DNA of 64,000 bases from UBA9647 sp963739335 (GTDB taxonomy: Bacteria > Bacteroidota > Ignavibacteria > UBA10030), in assembly GCA_963739335.1 (NCBI GenBank), contig CAVUAC010000041.1, positions 1 to 64,000 on the forward strand, given 5' to 3'. Below, in pieces: positions 40,864-49,734 of the stretch. Numbering within the stretch: the stretch's first letter is position 1; each line of letters begins with the position of its first letter. Made by a program: the position numbers and the translations under genes. The notes beneath the pieces are model-generated. The model did no database searches. It was given only the letters and a program-made list of their open reading frames with translations, and was not told the origin of the DNA.

Positions 40864-43092
40864 ATGTCTTTTCTGAGCGATCTTAATCAGGTCCAGCAAA
40901 ACGCGGTCAAAGCTCTGAACGGCCCCGTGATGATTATTGCTGGGGCTGGAAGCGGGAAGACACGTGTCCTCACCTATCGAGTTGCCTATCTGATCAGTTG
41001 CGGCGTTCCACCGTACCAACTTCTGGCCCTGACGTTCACGAACAAGGCGGCCAATGAAATGAAGGAGCGTATCAGGAAGCTCGTCGGTGAAAAGGCTTCC
41101 GAAGTATGGATGGGAACCTTCCATTCCATGTTTGCCCGCATTCTGCGAAAAGAGGCTCCTCTGCTCGGTTACGATCGGTCCTTCACCATCTATGACTCGG
41201 ACGATGCCGTCAGTGCTGTTCGGCGATGCATGGAGCGCGTGAATCTCTCTACGCAGCAAATACCGCCGCAGGCAGTCAGTTCCAGAATCAGCAGCGCAAA
41301 GAATCAGCTTATCATGCCAGGACAATATGCAGAGCTGGCGAGGGACAACCTCGACGAGAAAATCGGCATCGTGTACGAAGAGTATGTGAAGCTGCTTCAG
41401 CGCAGCAATGCAATGGACTTTGATGATCTCCTCGTGAAGCCCATCGAGCTTTTTCGAAAACACCCGGAGGTGTTGAAGAAATACCACCATCGTTTCAGAT
41501 TTCTTCTGGTCGATGAGTTCCAAGACACGAACACGGCCCAGTATCAGGTCATCAAACTGCTGGCCCAGGATCACCAGAACATCTGTGTCGTTGGCGATGA
41601 TGCCCAGAGCATCTATGCTTTCCGAGGAGCTGATATCAGGAACATTCTGGACTTCGCCAAGGACTATCCAACATGCAGCACCTTCCGACTGGAACAGAAC
41701 TATCGGTCGACAAAGAACATCCTGGCTGCTGCCGATTGCCTGATCAAATTCAATGTTGATCAATTGCGAAAAGACTTGTGGACCGACAATGCGGTTGGTG
41801 ACTCAGTTCGATTGCTGGACTGCATTGATGATCGGGATGAGGGGCATCAAATCTTGGCAGCTCTCCAGGAAGAGATCGTTGCGGAACAGCGAGCGCTCAA
41901 GGACTTTGCCATTCTTTATCGAACGAATGCTCAGTCGCGATCGCTTGAAGATGTGCTCCGGCGCAATGGCGTTCCCTATGAAATCGTTGGGGGCATCCGT
42001 TTCTACGAGAGGAAAGAAATCAAAGACGTGCTCGGGTATCTGCGGCTTCTCGTGAATCAAAAGGATGATGAGAGTTTCTTGCGAACAGTCAACTATCCAG
42101 GTCGCGGGATCGGCGACACGAGCATCGAAAAACTGCAGCAGTTCGCGCGGGAGCATAGTATCACGCTTTTCGATGCGTGCGGGCATATAGGAGAGGTCGA
42201 GGGCATCCTCGATCGGATCAAGAAGGCGATCGAACAGTTCAGGAAATTCATCGCGAAGTACATCTCACTCCGATCCAAAGTATCCTTGAGCGAATTGGCT
42301 CGTTCGATGGTGGATGAGCTTGGCATTCTCAAGGCCTACAAGGAGGAGGGTACAGCCGAAGCAATGGGGCGATGGGAGAACATCCAGGAACTGCTCTCTG
42401 CGATCACGGAGTTCAGCGATGAGCATCCGGACGGGACGCTCGAAGCGTTCCTCGAAGAGGTGTCCCTGGTGTCCGATATCGACACTTGGGATGATACTCG
42501 AAACGTTGTGACGTTGATGACCCTGCATTCCTCGAAGGGACTGGAATTCCCGGTCGTTTTCATTGCAGGGGTAGAGGAGGGGCTTCTCCCGTTCTATACG
42601 AACACGATTGAACGGCGCGAGCTTGAAGAGGAGCGTCGCTTACTCTATGTCGGGATGACGCGAGCACAGAAGAGACTGTTTCTTTCGAAGACTCAAATGC
42701 GTTATCGTTTCGGCGACGTGTCTTATGCATCGCCGTCGCGGTTTCTTGCCGAAATCGGAGAAGACAGGCTCGAAGTGCCAGAGACGAGACATGTTCGTGG
42801 CTCGATCCCCTCCGAGCGAGTGCATCGAGGCACAGCACGGACGCGGGGCGTGTCGGAGCGCAAGGAGGCAAAGGAGGAACTTTTCAATGCCGATGAGTCA
42901 CCGAACTATGAGGACGAGAGCCAGGAAGAGTTTGAGATCAAACAGGGCGTGTATGTCCGCCACGAGATGTTTGGTCGTGGCAAGGTCGTGAGGGTATCAG
43001 GGAAGGGGGAGTCGATGAAGGTCGTTGTTGACTTCGACGACTACGGTGTGAAAAACCTTCTGGTGAAATTCGCCCGACTGCGTTCTGGCTAG
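40864..43092 (+). CDS. ATP-dependent 3'-5' DNA helicase of the UvrD/PcrA family
   Basis: 742 residues, SF1 helicase for repair and replication-fork clearance. Walker A AGAGSGKT near residue 27, DEFQDTN (motif II) near 216, QSIYAFRGADIRN (III), TLMTLHSSKGLEFPVVFIAG (V) near 555 and GMTRAQKRLFLSK (VI). The C-terminal 60 residues (YVRHEMFGRGKVVRVSGKG) are the RNA-polymerase-interaction tail typical of PcrA/UvrD. Choosing between PcrA and UvrD by name is not possible here. Confidence 0.95.
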   Translation: MSFLSDLNQVQQNAVKALNGPVMIIAGAGSGKTRVLTYRVAYLISCGVPPYQLLALTFTNKAANEMKERIRKLVGEKASEVWMGTFHSMFARILRKEAPLLGYDRSFTIYDSDDAVSAVRRCMERVNLSTQQIPPQAVSSRISSAKNQLIMPGQYAELARDNLDEKIGIVYEEYVKLLQRSNAMDFDDLLVKPIELFRKHPEVLKKYHHRFRFLLVDEFQDTNTAQYQVIKLLAQDHQNICVVGDDAQSIYAFRGADIRNILDFAKDYPTCSTFRLEQNYRSTKNILAAADCLIKFNVDQLRKDLWTDNAVGDSVRLLDCIDDRDEGHQILAALQEEIVAEQRALKDFAILYRTNAQSRSLEDVLRRNGVPYEIVGGIRFYERKEIKDVLGYLRLLVNQKDDESFLRTVNYPGRGIGDTSIEKLQQFAREHSITLFDACGHIGEVEGILDRIKKAIEQFRKFIAKYISLRSKVSLSELARSMVDELGILKAYKEEGTAEAMGRWENIQELLSAITEFSDEHPDGTLEAFLEEVSLVSDIDTWDDTRNVVTLMTLHSSKGLEFPVVFIAGVEEGLLPFYTNTIERRELEEERRLLYVGMTRAQKRLFLSKTQMRYRFGDVSYASPSRFLAEIGEDRLEVPETRHVRGSIPSERVHRGTARTRGVSERKEAKEELFNADESPNYEDESQEEFEIKQGVYVRHEMFGRGKVVRVSGKGESMKVVVDFDDYGVKNLLVKFARLRSG

Positions 43093-43128
43093 TCCCGTTC
43101 CGGAAAATCATTCACTGAGGGATACTGG

Positions 43129-43563
43129 CTAATTCTGCAGTGTTTTCGAGCTTACCACAACAATACTCTGCAGGTAATCAGGATGGATGTAATGCGTGAT
43201 GAGGGAGTTGAATTCAGGCACTTTTAGAGCTGGGACAATGATGTAGAGATCCGCCTGCAGGCCGCTGCTCGTGTCAAATTGGTCCAGAAATACGTTGTAC
43301 TGCGTCAGGGCATGCTCCGTTTCAAAATCGCCTTCCCCCGTCTTAGCCTCACCGATAATCCAGCAATGGCGTTTTTCGTCGTACGCATAGATGTCAGGGG
43401 ACTTGTTTTCTTGGTCGCCGTACCCGTTGTTGTGCAGAGGACGGGCGGGTGCAAAGCCTGGGATGCCGTCGGCTCCCAGAACGCGAAATCCTCTTTCCTT
43501 GAAGATGTCAAGAAGCTCTTGTATGAGTGCAGCGTGCTTCTCGGGATTGTTTCGAAAATGCAT
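43129..43563 (-). CDS. PD-(D/E)XK nuclease-like protein
   Basis: 144 residues. SPDIYAYDEKRHCWIIGEAKTGEGDFETEHALTQY contains Asp, Glu and Lys arranged like the PD-D/ExK core (the first D of SPD, then GEAK), followed by a helix with Gln-Tyr as in restriction-endonuclease-like folds. Convergent with the helicase and just downstream of bshA on the same strand. Substrate unknown; could be an orphan repair or restriction nuclease. Confidence 0.5.
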   Translation of the reverse strand: MHFRNNPEKHAALIQELLDIFKERGFRVLGADGIPGFAPARPLHNNGYGDQENKSPDIYAYDEKRHCWIIGEAKTGEGDFETEHALTQYNVFLDQFDTSSGLQADLYIIVPALKVPEFNSLITHYIHPDYLQSIVVVSSKTLQN

Positions 43564-43610
43564 GATATCTCTCTGGAGTGTGACAACGGAAGCAAGTCTG
43601 CGACGGTAGT

Positions 43611-44732
43611 CTATGCTCCCGAGAGGATCTTCTGATAGTACTCTTCGTACCGACGAACGATCTTAGATGCGTCGAACTCAATCGCCCGTTGGCGCGCAGC
43701 ATTGGCGAAGATCTGATATTTCGCAGTGTTGGAAAGGAGATCGATGGCGTACTTCGCCATCCGGTCGATGTCACCAATCTCCGCAATGTAGCCCGTCTGA
43801 CCGTGGACCTGTAGCTCGGGCAAGCCGCCAACGCTTGATGAGATAACAGGAACCCCGCACGCCATCGCCTCGAGAGCAGAGAGTCCAAAACTCTCCGATT
43901 GGCTCGGCATCAGGAACAGGTCGGCGTTCGAAAGAATGTGTATGACATCGGTCTGCTTGCCGAGAAACTTGACATGCTCCTGTATCCCGAGTTCCCGGCT
44001 GAGACTTTCACACTGCGAGCGTTCGGGGCCATCGCCGACGAGCACCAGCTTCGATGGTACCTTCTTTCGAACTTCATCGAAGATGCGAATGGCATCAGGG
44101 ACGCGTTTAACCATCCTGAAGTTTGAGGTATGGACAAGAATCTTCTCTCCCTCCGGAGCGATGTGCTTGCGGAACTCGTCTGGCTGACTACGACGATACT
44201 TCCTCGTGTCGACAAAATTCGGGATGACCTCGATGTCTTTCTCGATCCCGTAGTTGGTTAGTGTTTTCTCTTTCAGGAACCGTGAAACTGCTGTCACCCC
44301 ATCGCTCCGCTCAATGCTGAATTTCATCACCGGGAGGAAGCTCGGTTCGAGCCCAACGAGGGTGATATCTGTGCCGTGGAGGGTTGTGATCACCTTGATG
44401 GTGGATGAAGCCAGCATTTCCTTTGCAAGGTACGCGCTCGTGGCATGAGGAATTGCGTAATGACAATGGAAGAGATCGAGTTTTTCGTACTTGGCGACTT
44501 CAACCATCTTGCTCGCCAGGGACAGTGTGTATAGCGGAAAGTCGAAAAGGGGATAGTTTGAGGTTTCAACTTCGTGAAACACGACGTTGTCCATAAAGCC
44601 CGTGAGGCGCATGGGAAGGGCATAGCTTATGAAATGAACGGAATGGCCTTTCTCTGCGAGCGCCTTCCCGAGTTCGGTTGCGACGACGCCGCTGCCGCCG
44701 TACGTGGGATAACATGTAATTCCGATGTTCAT
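43611..44732 (-). CDS. bshA: N-acetyl-alpha-D-glucosaminyl L-malate synthase BshA
   Basis: 373-residue GT4 glycosyltransferase that joins UDP-GlcNAc and malate, the first step of bacillithiol synthesis. MNIGITCYPTYGGSGVVATELGKALAEKGH is the BshA-specific N-terminus; HCHYAIPHATSAYLA and TLHGTDITLVG follow, with QSESFGLSALEAMACGVPVI in the donor-binding domain. Pairs with bshB1 at the other side of the island. Confidence 0.93.
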   Translation of the reverse strand: MNIGITCYPTYGGSGVVATELGKALAEKGHSVHFISYALPMRLTGFMDNVVFHEVETSNYPLFDFPLYTLSLASKMVEVAKYEKLDLFHCHYAIPHATSAYLAKEMLASSTIKVITTLHGTDITLVGLEPSFLPVMKFSIERSDGVTAVSRFLKEKTLTNYGIEKDIEVIPNFVDTRKYRRSQPDEFRKHIAPEGEKILVHTSNFRMVKRVPDAIRIFDEVRKKVPSKLVLVGDGPERSQCESLSRELGIQEHVKFLGKQTDVIHILSNADLFLMPSQSESFGLSALEAMACGVPVISSSVGGLPELQVHGQTGYIAEIGDIDRMAKYAIDLLSNTAKYQIFANAARQRAIEFDASKIVRRYEEYYQKILSGA

Positions 44733-45139
44733 GGTGGTCCCCTTTCCAGAGGCAAGTTAGCTAGAAGTGGCCGAAGAAACAAGGAATGGTGAATTCTGGT
44801 CATCCAAGTGGTTTGGAAATGCTTGGAATCGATAGAAATAAAAAGTCTCCACTTGTTTTGAGAACAGCGTGGCCTGGAAAACTGAACTTCTGGTTTTTGG
44901 TGATAAGATTCGAGGGCCACACGACAAAGTCCCAAATTCAAGTACTGTGTGCTGTGCAGATGGAGAAGTCGACCGACCAGCAGGGATCTGGCGTGGTGCA
45001 GAAGATTTGAAGCCGGGATTGGGAAAAAGAACCAAGGAAGTAGCGCAGGTGGGATTGGTTTGTGAGGATCAGGGAACGATTCGTGTCTGCCCGTTGTTTA
45101 ACAAGTGAGTTCAATGAGGCTCGAGTTTTAAGTTTTGGC
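44733..45139. other. Intergenic region without a recognisable gene
   Basis: About 400 bp between the divergent bshA and the SUF regulator. Short open frames exist on both strands but none has an RBS or a recognisable product. Confidence 0.5.
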
Positions 45140-45168
45140 TTGACTTGAACGGAGTTATATCGTTATAT
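45140..45168 (+). promoter_or_regulatory. Promoter of the SUF operon
   Basis: TTGACT (45140), 17-bp spacer, TTATAT (45163). It lies 70 bp before the Rrf2 gene, so a regulator binding here would autoregulate, as IscR/SufR-type proteins do; the operator itself is not identified. Confidence 0.5.
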
Positions 45169-45238
45169 TAGTGTATTCAGCGAGGGAAAAGCCTTGATTT
45201 TTTTTGGACGTAACTAGGACTTGCCAGGGTCGTATATT

Positions 45239-45642
45239 ATGCTCCAACTATCGAAAAAGGTGGAATACGGTCTCATCGCCTTACGGCATATGGCGATGAA
45301 ACCAGCGGGTACATCGTTACGACGAAGGAACTCGCAAAGGAGAATGGTCTGCCCTACGAGCTGCTCGCGAAAATCCTCCAGAAGCTGGCTCGCGCCGGCG
45401 TTGTGCGATCGCTGCAGGGGGTGAAAGGTGGCTACACACTCGTACGCAGACCGGAAGAACTGAAAGTCGCCGCAATCATCGGAATCATTGAAAACTCGAA
45501 GCCGATGGTTGCGGAGTGCTACACAGACGGACCTGAGGGTTGTTACCTCTTCTACAACTGCACCATCAGGCGACCCCTGGGAAAGCTCCAGAGAAACCTC
45601 AACGCCCTATTTGACAAGATGACAGTTCGAGAAATCATATAA
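45239..45642 (+). CDS. Rrf2-family transcriptional regulator of the SUF operon, frameshifted
   Basis: Starts MLQLSKKVEYGLIALRHMAM with the Rrf2 winged helix, then changes frame at the GGG of 45307-45309 and continues YIVTTKELAKENGLPYELLA, RAGVVRSLQGVKGGY and a C-terminal region with Cys in AECYTDGPEGCYLFYNC, a likely Fe-S cluster site. One extra G would restore about 134 residues. The Cys spacing (C, 7, C, 5, C) suggests cluster sensing of the IscR/SufR kind. It heads the SUF genes. Confidence 0.85.
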
Positions 45643-45671
45643 CCAAATCAATTCCTTCTCACGATGTCTCT

Positions 45672-46071
45672 ATGCCACAGAATCTGAACGATCTCATTAC
45701 AAACAAGGAAGAGTTTCTTCGCTTTTTGAAGACGAAGACGCAATTGTTCCACCAATCGAATGTCTTCTTCCGCGATTTCCAGGTACGGAATTATTTCATA
45801 CGCTAAGGCAAGATCCAAGAATGTTGGATACGCCGAAGCAGAGGAGTTAGCGGGGCAACTCATAACGTCCCTTGAATCAGCAGGCATTCTTAAGCTTATC
45901 AAGGCGGGTTCATGGATGCTGCTATATCCCGAATTCAGGAAACCCTCAGAGAAACCGGAAGTCCCCGCAAAGCCTGTCGCGTCTGCAGGTGCTCCGAAAG
46001 CGCCTGCTGCTCCGCAAAGCACGGCGACGTTGCAGGGACCTCCATCAGCATCACAGCAATCGAATGATTAG
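45672..46071 (+). CDS. Conserved protein in the SUF operon, frameshifted
   Basis: ATG 45672 reads MPQNLNDLITNKEEFLRFLK, then VFFRDFQ; the next frame continues YGIISYAKARSKNVGYAEAE ... GILKLIKAGSWMLLYPEF. One extra G at 45782-45783 explains the break. The restored protein is about 130 residues with a Pro/Ala-rich tail. No function known; lies between the Rrf2 gene and sufB, so an Fe-S role is likely by context only. Confidence 0.6.
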
Positions 46072-46119
46072 GCGGGCGGAGATTCGTCCAAAGCAGAAGG
46101 GTCTTGATAGAATACTACG

Positions 46120-47568
46120 ATGAGCACAGAATCCAATACCATAGAGCAGCTTGCGAATCAGGAGTACAAGTGGGGTTTTGTAACTGACATCGAAGCGGAT
46201 GCAGCTCCGAAGGGATTGAGCGAAGGCATCATCCGTTTCATTTCCGCGAAGAAGAAGGAACCTGAGTGGCTTCTCGAGTGGCGCCTGAAAGCGTATCGGC
46301 ACTGGCTGACGATGACAGAGCCTCGGTGGCCGAATGTGAAGTACAACGTCATCGACTACCAGGACATCGTCTACTACTCGGCTCCGAAGCAAAAAAAAGT
46401 TCTCAAGAGCCTCGACGAGGTTGATCCTGAACTGGTGCGGATGTACGAGAAGCTCGGGATATCCTTGCAGGAGCAGGAGCGGCTCAGCGGCGTTGCAGTC
46501 GACGCCGTGTTTGACAGTGTATCGGTCGCCACAACATTTAAGGGGAAACTGAAGGAACTCGGCATCATCTTTTGCTCATTCTCTGAAGCAGTCCAAAATC
46601 ACCCTGATCTTGTCCGCAAGTACCTCGGCTCGGTAGTGCCCGCAAACGACAACTTTTTCGCTGCCCTCAACTCTGCCGTCTTTAGTGATGGATCGTTCTG
46701 CTATATCCCGAAGGGTGTGCGCTGTCCGATGGAGCTATCAACGTCCTTCCGAATCAATGCGGCTGACACGGGCCAGTTTGAACGGACACTGATTGTTGCT
46801 GAAGAGAATTCTTACGTCAGTTATCTGGAAGGGTGTACAGCACCGATGCGTGACAATAATCAGCTCCATGCTGCCGTCGTGGAGTTGATCGCTGTCGGTC
46901 GGAATGCACAAATCAAATACTCGACCGTTCAGAATTGGTATCCTGGCGACAGGCAGGGGAAAGGCGGTATCTACAACTTCGTCACGAAACGAGGCAAGTG
47001 TATCGGTACGAATTCGAAGATCTCGTGGACGCAGGTTGAGACGGGGTCGGCCATAACCTGGAAATACCCAAGCGTCCTGCTGCAGGGAGACAATTCGGTG
47101 GGGGAGTTCTACTCGGTGGCGGTTGTGAACAACTACCAGCAGGCGGATACCGGCACGAAAATGATCCACATTGGCAAGAATACACGGAGCACCATTGTTT
47201 CTAAGGGTATTTCCGCGGGTCGTGGACAAAATTCCTATCGTGGCTTGGTGGACGTAAAGAAGGGGGCAACGAACTCGCGGAATTTCTCGCAGTGTGACTC
47301 GCTTCTTCTGGGCGACAAGTGCGGGGCGCATACGTTCCCGTACATCGAGGTGAAAAACAGGTCCTCCAAGGTCGAGCACGAGGCATCAACGTCGAAAATC
47401 GGCGAAGATCAGATATTCTACTGTAAGCAACGAGGACTTTCAACGGAAGACGCGGTCAACTTGATCGTGAATGGATTCTGCAAAGAGGTGTTTCGCGAAC
47501 TGCCGATGGAATTTGCAGTGGAAGCGCAGAAGCTCCTCGGCGTGAGCTTGGAAGGTAGTGTTGGCTAA
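46120..47568 (+). CDS. sufB: Fe-S cluster assembly scaffold SufB
   Basis: 482 residues, scaffold subunit of the SufBCD complex. Visible signatures: NDNFFAALNSAVFSDGSFCYIPKGVRCPMELSTSFRIN, YLEGCTAPM, NWYPGD, SRNFSQCDSLLLGDKCGAHTFPY and HEASTSKIGEDQIFYCKQRG near the end, including the Cys (CDS) and Glu residues that hold the cluster. Length normal. Confidence 0.96.
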   Translation: MSTESNTIEQLANQEYKWGFVTDIEADAAPKGLSEGIIRFISAKKKEPEWLLEWRLKAYRHWLTMTEPRWPNVKYNVIDYQDIVYYSAPKQKKVLKSLDEVDPELVRMYEKLGISLQEQERLSGVAVDAVFDSVSVATTFKGKLKELGIIFCSFSEAVQNHPDLVRKYLGSVVPANDNFFAALNSAVFSDGSFCYIPKGVRCPMELSTSFRINAADTGQFERTLIVAEENSYVSYLEGCTAPMRDNNQLHAAVVELIAVGRNAQIKYSTVQNWYPGDRQGKGGIYNFVTKRGKCIGTNSKISWTQVETGSAITWKYPSVLLQGDNSVGEFYSVAVVNNYQQADTGTKMIHIGKNTRSTIVSKGISAGRGQNSYRGLVDVKKGATNSRNFSQCDSLLLGDKCGAHTFPYIEVKNRSSKVEHEASTSKIGEDQIFYCKQRGLSTEDAVNLIVNGFCKEVFRELPMEFAVEAQKLLGVSLEGSVG

Positions 47569-47619
47569 TCGGTCCAATGGACAACTTTGTCACAATTCTT
47601 TATTCAAGGGATAGAAACG

Positions 47620-48387
47620 ATGTTAGAGATTCGAAATCTGCACGCAAGTATTAATGGAACGGAGATTCTCAACGGCATCAACCTGAAGGTCGATGCCGGC
47701 GAAGTGCATGCAATTATGGGCCCGAATGGTTCCGGGAAAAGCACCCTTGCTCAGGTCCTCGCCGGCCGTGATACCTATGAGGTGACGCGGGGTGAAGTGA
47801 TCTACGAAGGGAAGGATCTCCTGGCGATGGACCCGGAAGAGCGTGCCCGTGAGGGTGTTTTTCTTGCGTTTCAGTATCCGGTCGAAATACCCGGCGTCAA
47901 CAATACGTACTTCCTCAAAGCAGCGCTCAATGCAGTCAGGAAGCACAAAGGATTGGAAGAACTCGATGCCGTGGATTTCCTGCAGCTTGTCAAAGAGCGC
48001 ACGAAGCTTGTCGAGATCGATGAGAGTCTTCTGAGCAGGCCCGTCAATGAGGGCTTCTCGGGCGGCGAGAAGAAGCGTAACGAGATCTTTCATATGGCGG
48101 TCCTTGAGCCGAAGCTTGCGATTCTGGATGAAACAGATTCCGGCCTCGATATCGATGCCTTGCGAATCGTTGCCGACGGAGTCAACAAGCTTCGCAGGAA
48201 AGAAAATGCCATTGTCGTCGTAACGCATTATCAACGATTGCTGAACTATATCGTCCCTGACTTTGTACATGTGCTTATCGACGGTCGCATCGTGAAATCC
48301 GGGAGCAAGGACCTGGCGCTGCAATTGGAGGAGAAGGGGTACGACTGGGTGAAGGATGAAGTTGACCGTACGGTTGTCCACGCCTAG
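47620..48387 (+). CDS. sufC: SUF ATPase SufC
   Basis: 255 residues, ABC-type ATPase that drives SufB-SufD rearrangement. Walker A MGPNGSGKST near residue 33, signature FSGGEKKRNE near 145 and Walker B AILDETDSGLDID near 170, the SufC-specific ETDSGLDID. ATG 47620 is used (MLEIRNLHAS); an upstream in-frame extension lacks family similarity. Confidence 0.96.
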   Translation: MLEIRNLHASINGTEILNGINLKVDAGEVHAIMGPNGSGKSTLAQVLAGRDTYEVTRGEVIYEGKDLLAMDPEERAREGVFLAFQYPVEIPGVNNTYFLKAALNAVRKHKGLEELDAVDFLQLVKERTKLVEIDESLLSRPVNEGFSGGEKKRNEIFHMAVLEPKLAILDETDSGLDIDALRIVADGVNKLRRKENAIVVVTHYQRLLNYIVPDFVHVLIDGRIVKSGSKDLALQLEEKGYDWVKDEVDRTVVHA

Positions 48388-48402
48388 GAATGCGAGATCC
48401 TC

Positions 48403-49728
48403 ATGAAATCCATGAATACACCAAGCGACTGGTATTCTTCACACTTCAAGACCTTTGAGCAGACGCTCAACGGCGAATCGAAGTCGAGTCTTCACCAGCT
48501 TCGGCGGGAAGCGCTGGCAAGGTTTTATGACGTAGGTTTTCCAACGACTCGCCACGAGGAGTGGAAATACACCAACGTTGCGCCGATTGCAAAGGTTGAT
48601 TTCAAACCAGTGCTCCAGTACGAAACAGCGGGAATTACGCAGGAGAACATCGACCAGTTTTCACTTGGCACGCGTCACCAACTCGTGTTCATCAACGGAC
48701 ATTATTCGCGTGAGTTTTCGACGGTCACCTCGCTTCCGGAGGCAACATACTGTGGATCACTTGCTGCGGCTACGAAGGCGTCCGATGAACGATTGCAGCG
48801 GCACCTGGGAAAGCAGGTCAAAGTAGACGAGACGCCTTTTGTATCGCTGAACACAGCTTTCCTGAGAGATGGTGCTTTCATCTTCATCCCGGAGGGTGCT
48901 GTTCTTGAGGAATCCATCCATCTGTTGTTCATTGCCGCTGGTTCTGAACACGCACTGATCACGCCGAGAAACCTCGTCGTTCTTGGCAATGGAAGTCAGG
49001 CGTCCATCATCGAAAGTTATGTCTCCTTAACGAAGACGCCGTATCTGATGAACGCCGTGACCGAGATTGCGACCGGCGACCACGCAATTCTGGAACACGA
49101 CAAGCTGCAACACGAAAGCCTCGGTGCGTTCCACGTGGCAATGATTCACGCACGCCTAGGCGCAAAGACAAATTTTACTTCAAATTCTGTCGCCATCGGC
49201 GGCTCGATTGTGCGGAACAATGTGAACGCGATCCTGGATGCCGAGGGAAGCGAGTGCACCTTGAACGGCCTTTCGCTGGGAACGGGTACGCAGTTGATCG
49301 ATAATCACACCACGATCGAGCATGCGAAACCAAACTGTACAAGCCATGAACTGTACAAGTCTATTCTCGATGGCAAGTCGAGGGGTGTGTTCAATGGCAA
49401 GATTTTCGTGCGCGAACAAGCACAGAAGACAGACGCCAAGCAGACGAACAAGACCCTGCTGCTTTCTGATGAGGCTACGGTCGACACGAAGCCTCAACTG
49501 GAGATCTTTGCCGATGATGTAAAGTGTACCCATGGAGCAACGGTGGGGCAGCTCGATCCGGAACAGATATTTTACCTGCGATCACGCGGCATCGATGAAA
49601 TGATGGCCCACGATATCTTGACCTTGGCGTTTGCCAGCGAGGTGGTCGACCGGGTGCATGTCGAGCCATTGAGGCGATATCTGGAAACGTTGGTTCATCA
49701 GCGGCTCGATGAAGGGCGAAGGAACTGA
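48403..49728 (+). CDS. sufD: Fe-S cluster assembly protein SufD
   Basis: 441 residues, paralogue of SufB in the SufBCD complex. RHEEWKYTNVAPI near residue 45, SRGVFNGKIFVREQAQKTDAKQTN near 325, then TKPQLEIFADDVKCTHGATVGQLD and IFYLRSRGID near the C-terminus, including the conserved His. Cotranscribed with sufC (15-bp gap). Confidence 0.95.
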   Translation: MKSMNTPSDWYSSHFKTFEQTLNGESKSSLHQLRREALARFYDVGFPTTRHEEWKYTNVAPIAKVDFKPVLQYETAGITQENIDQFSLGTRHQLVFINGHYSREFSTVTSLPEATYCGSLAAATKASDERLQRHLGKQVKVDETPFVSLNTAFLRDGAFIFIPEGAVLEESIHLLFIAAGSEHALITPRNLVVLGNGSQASIIESYVSLTKTPYLMNAVTEIATGDHAILEHDKLQHESLGAFHVAMIHARLGAKTNFTSNSVAIGGSIVRNNVNAILDAEGSECTLNGLSLGTGTQLIDNHTTIEHAKPNCTSHELYKSILDGKSRGVFNGKIFVREQAQKTDAKQTNKTLLLSDEATVDTKPQLEIFADDVKCTHGATVGQLDPEQIFYLRSRGIDEMMAHDILTLAFASEVVDRVHVEPLRRYLETLVHQRLDEGRRN

Positions 49729-49734
49729 AGACTC

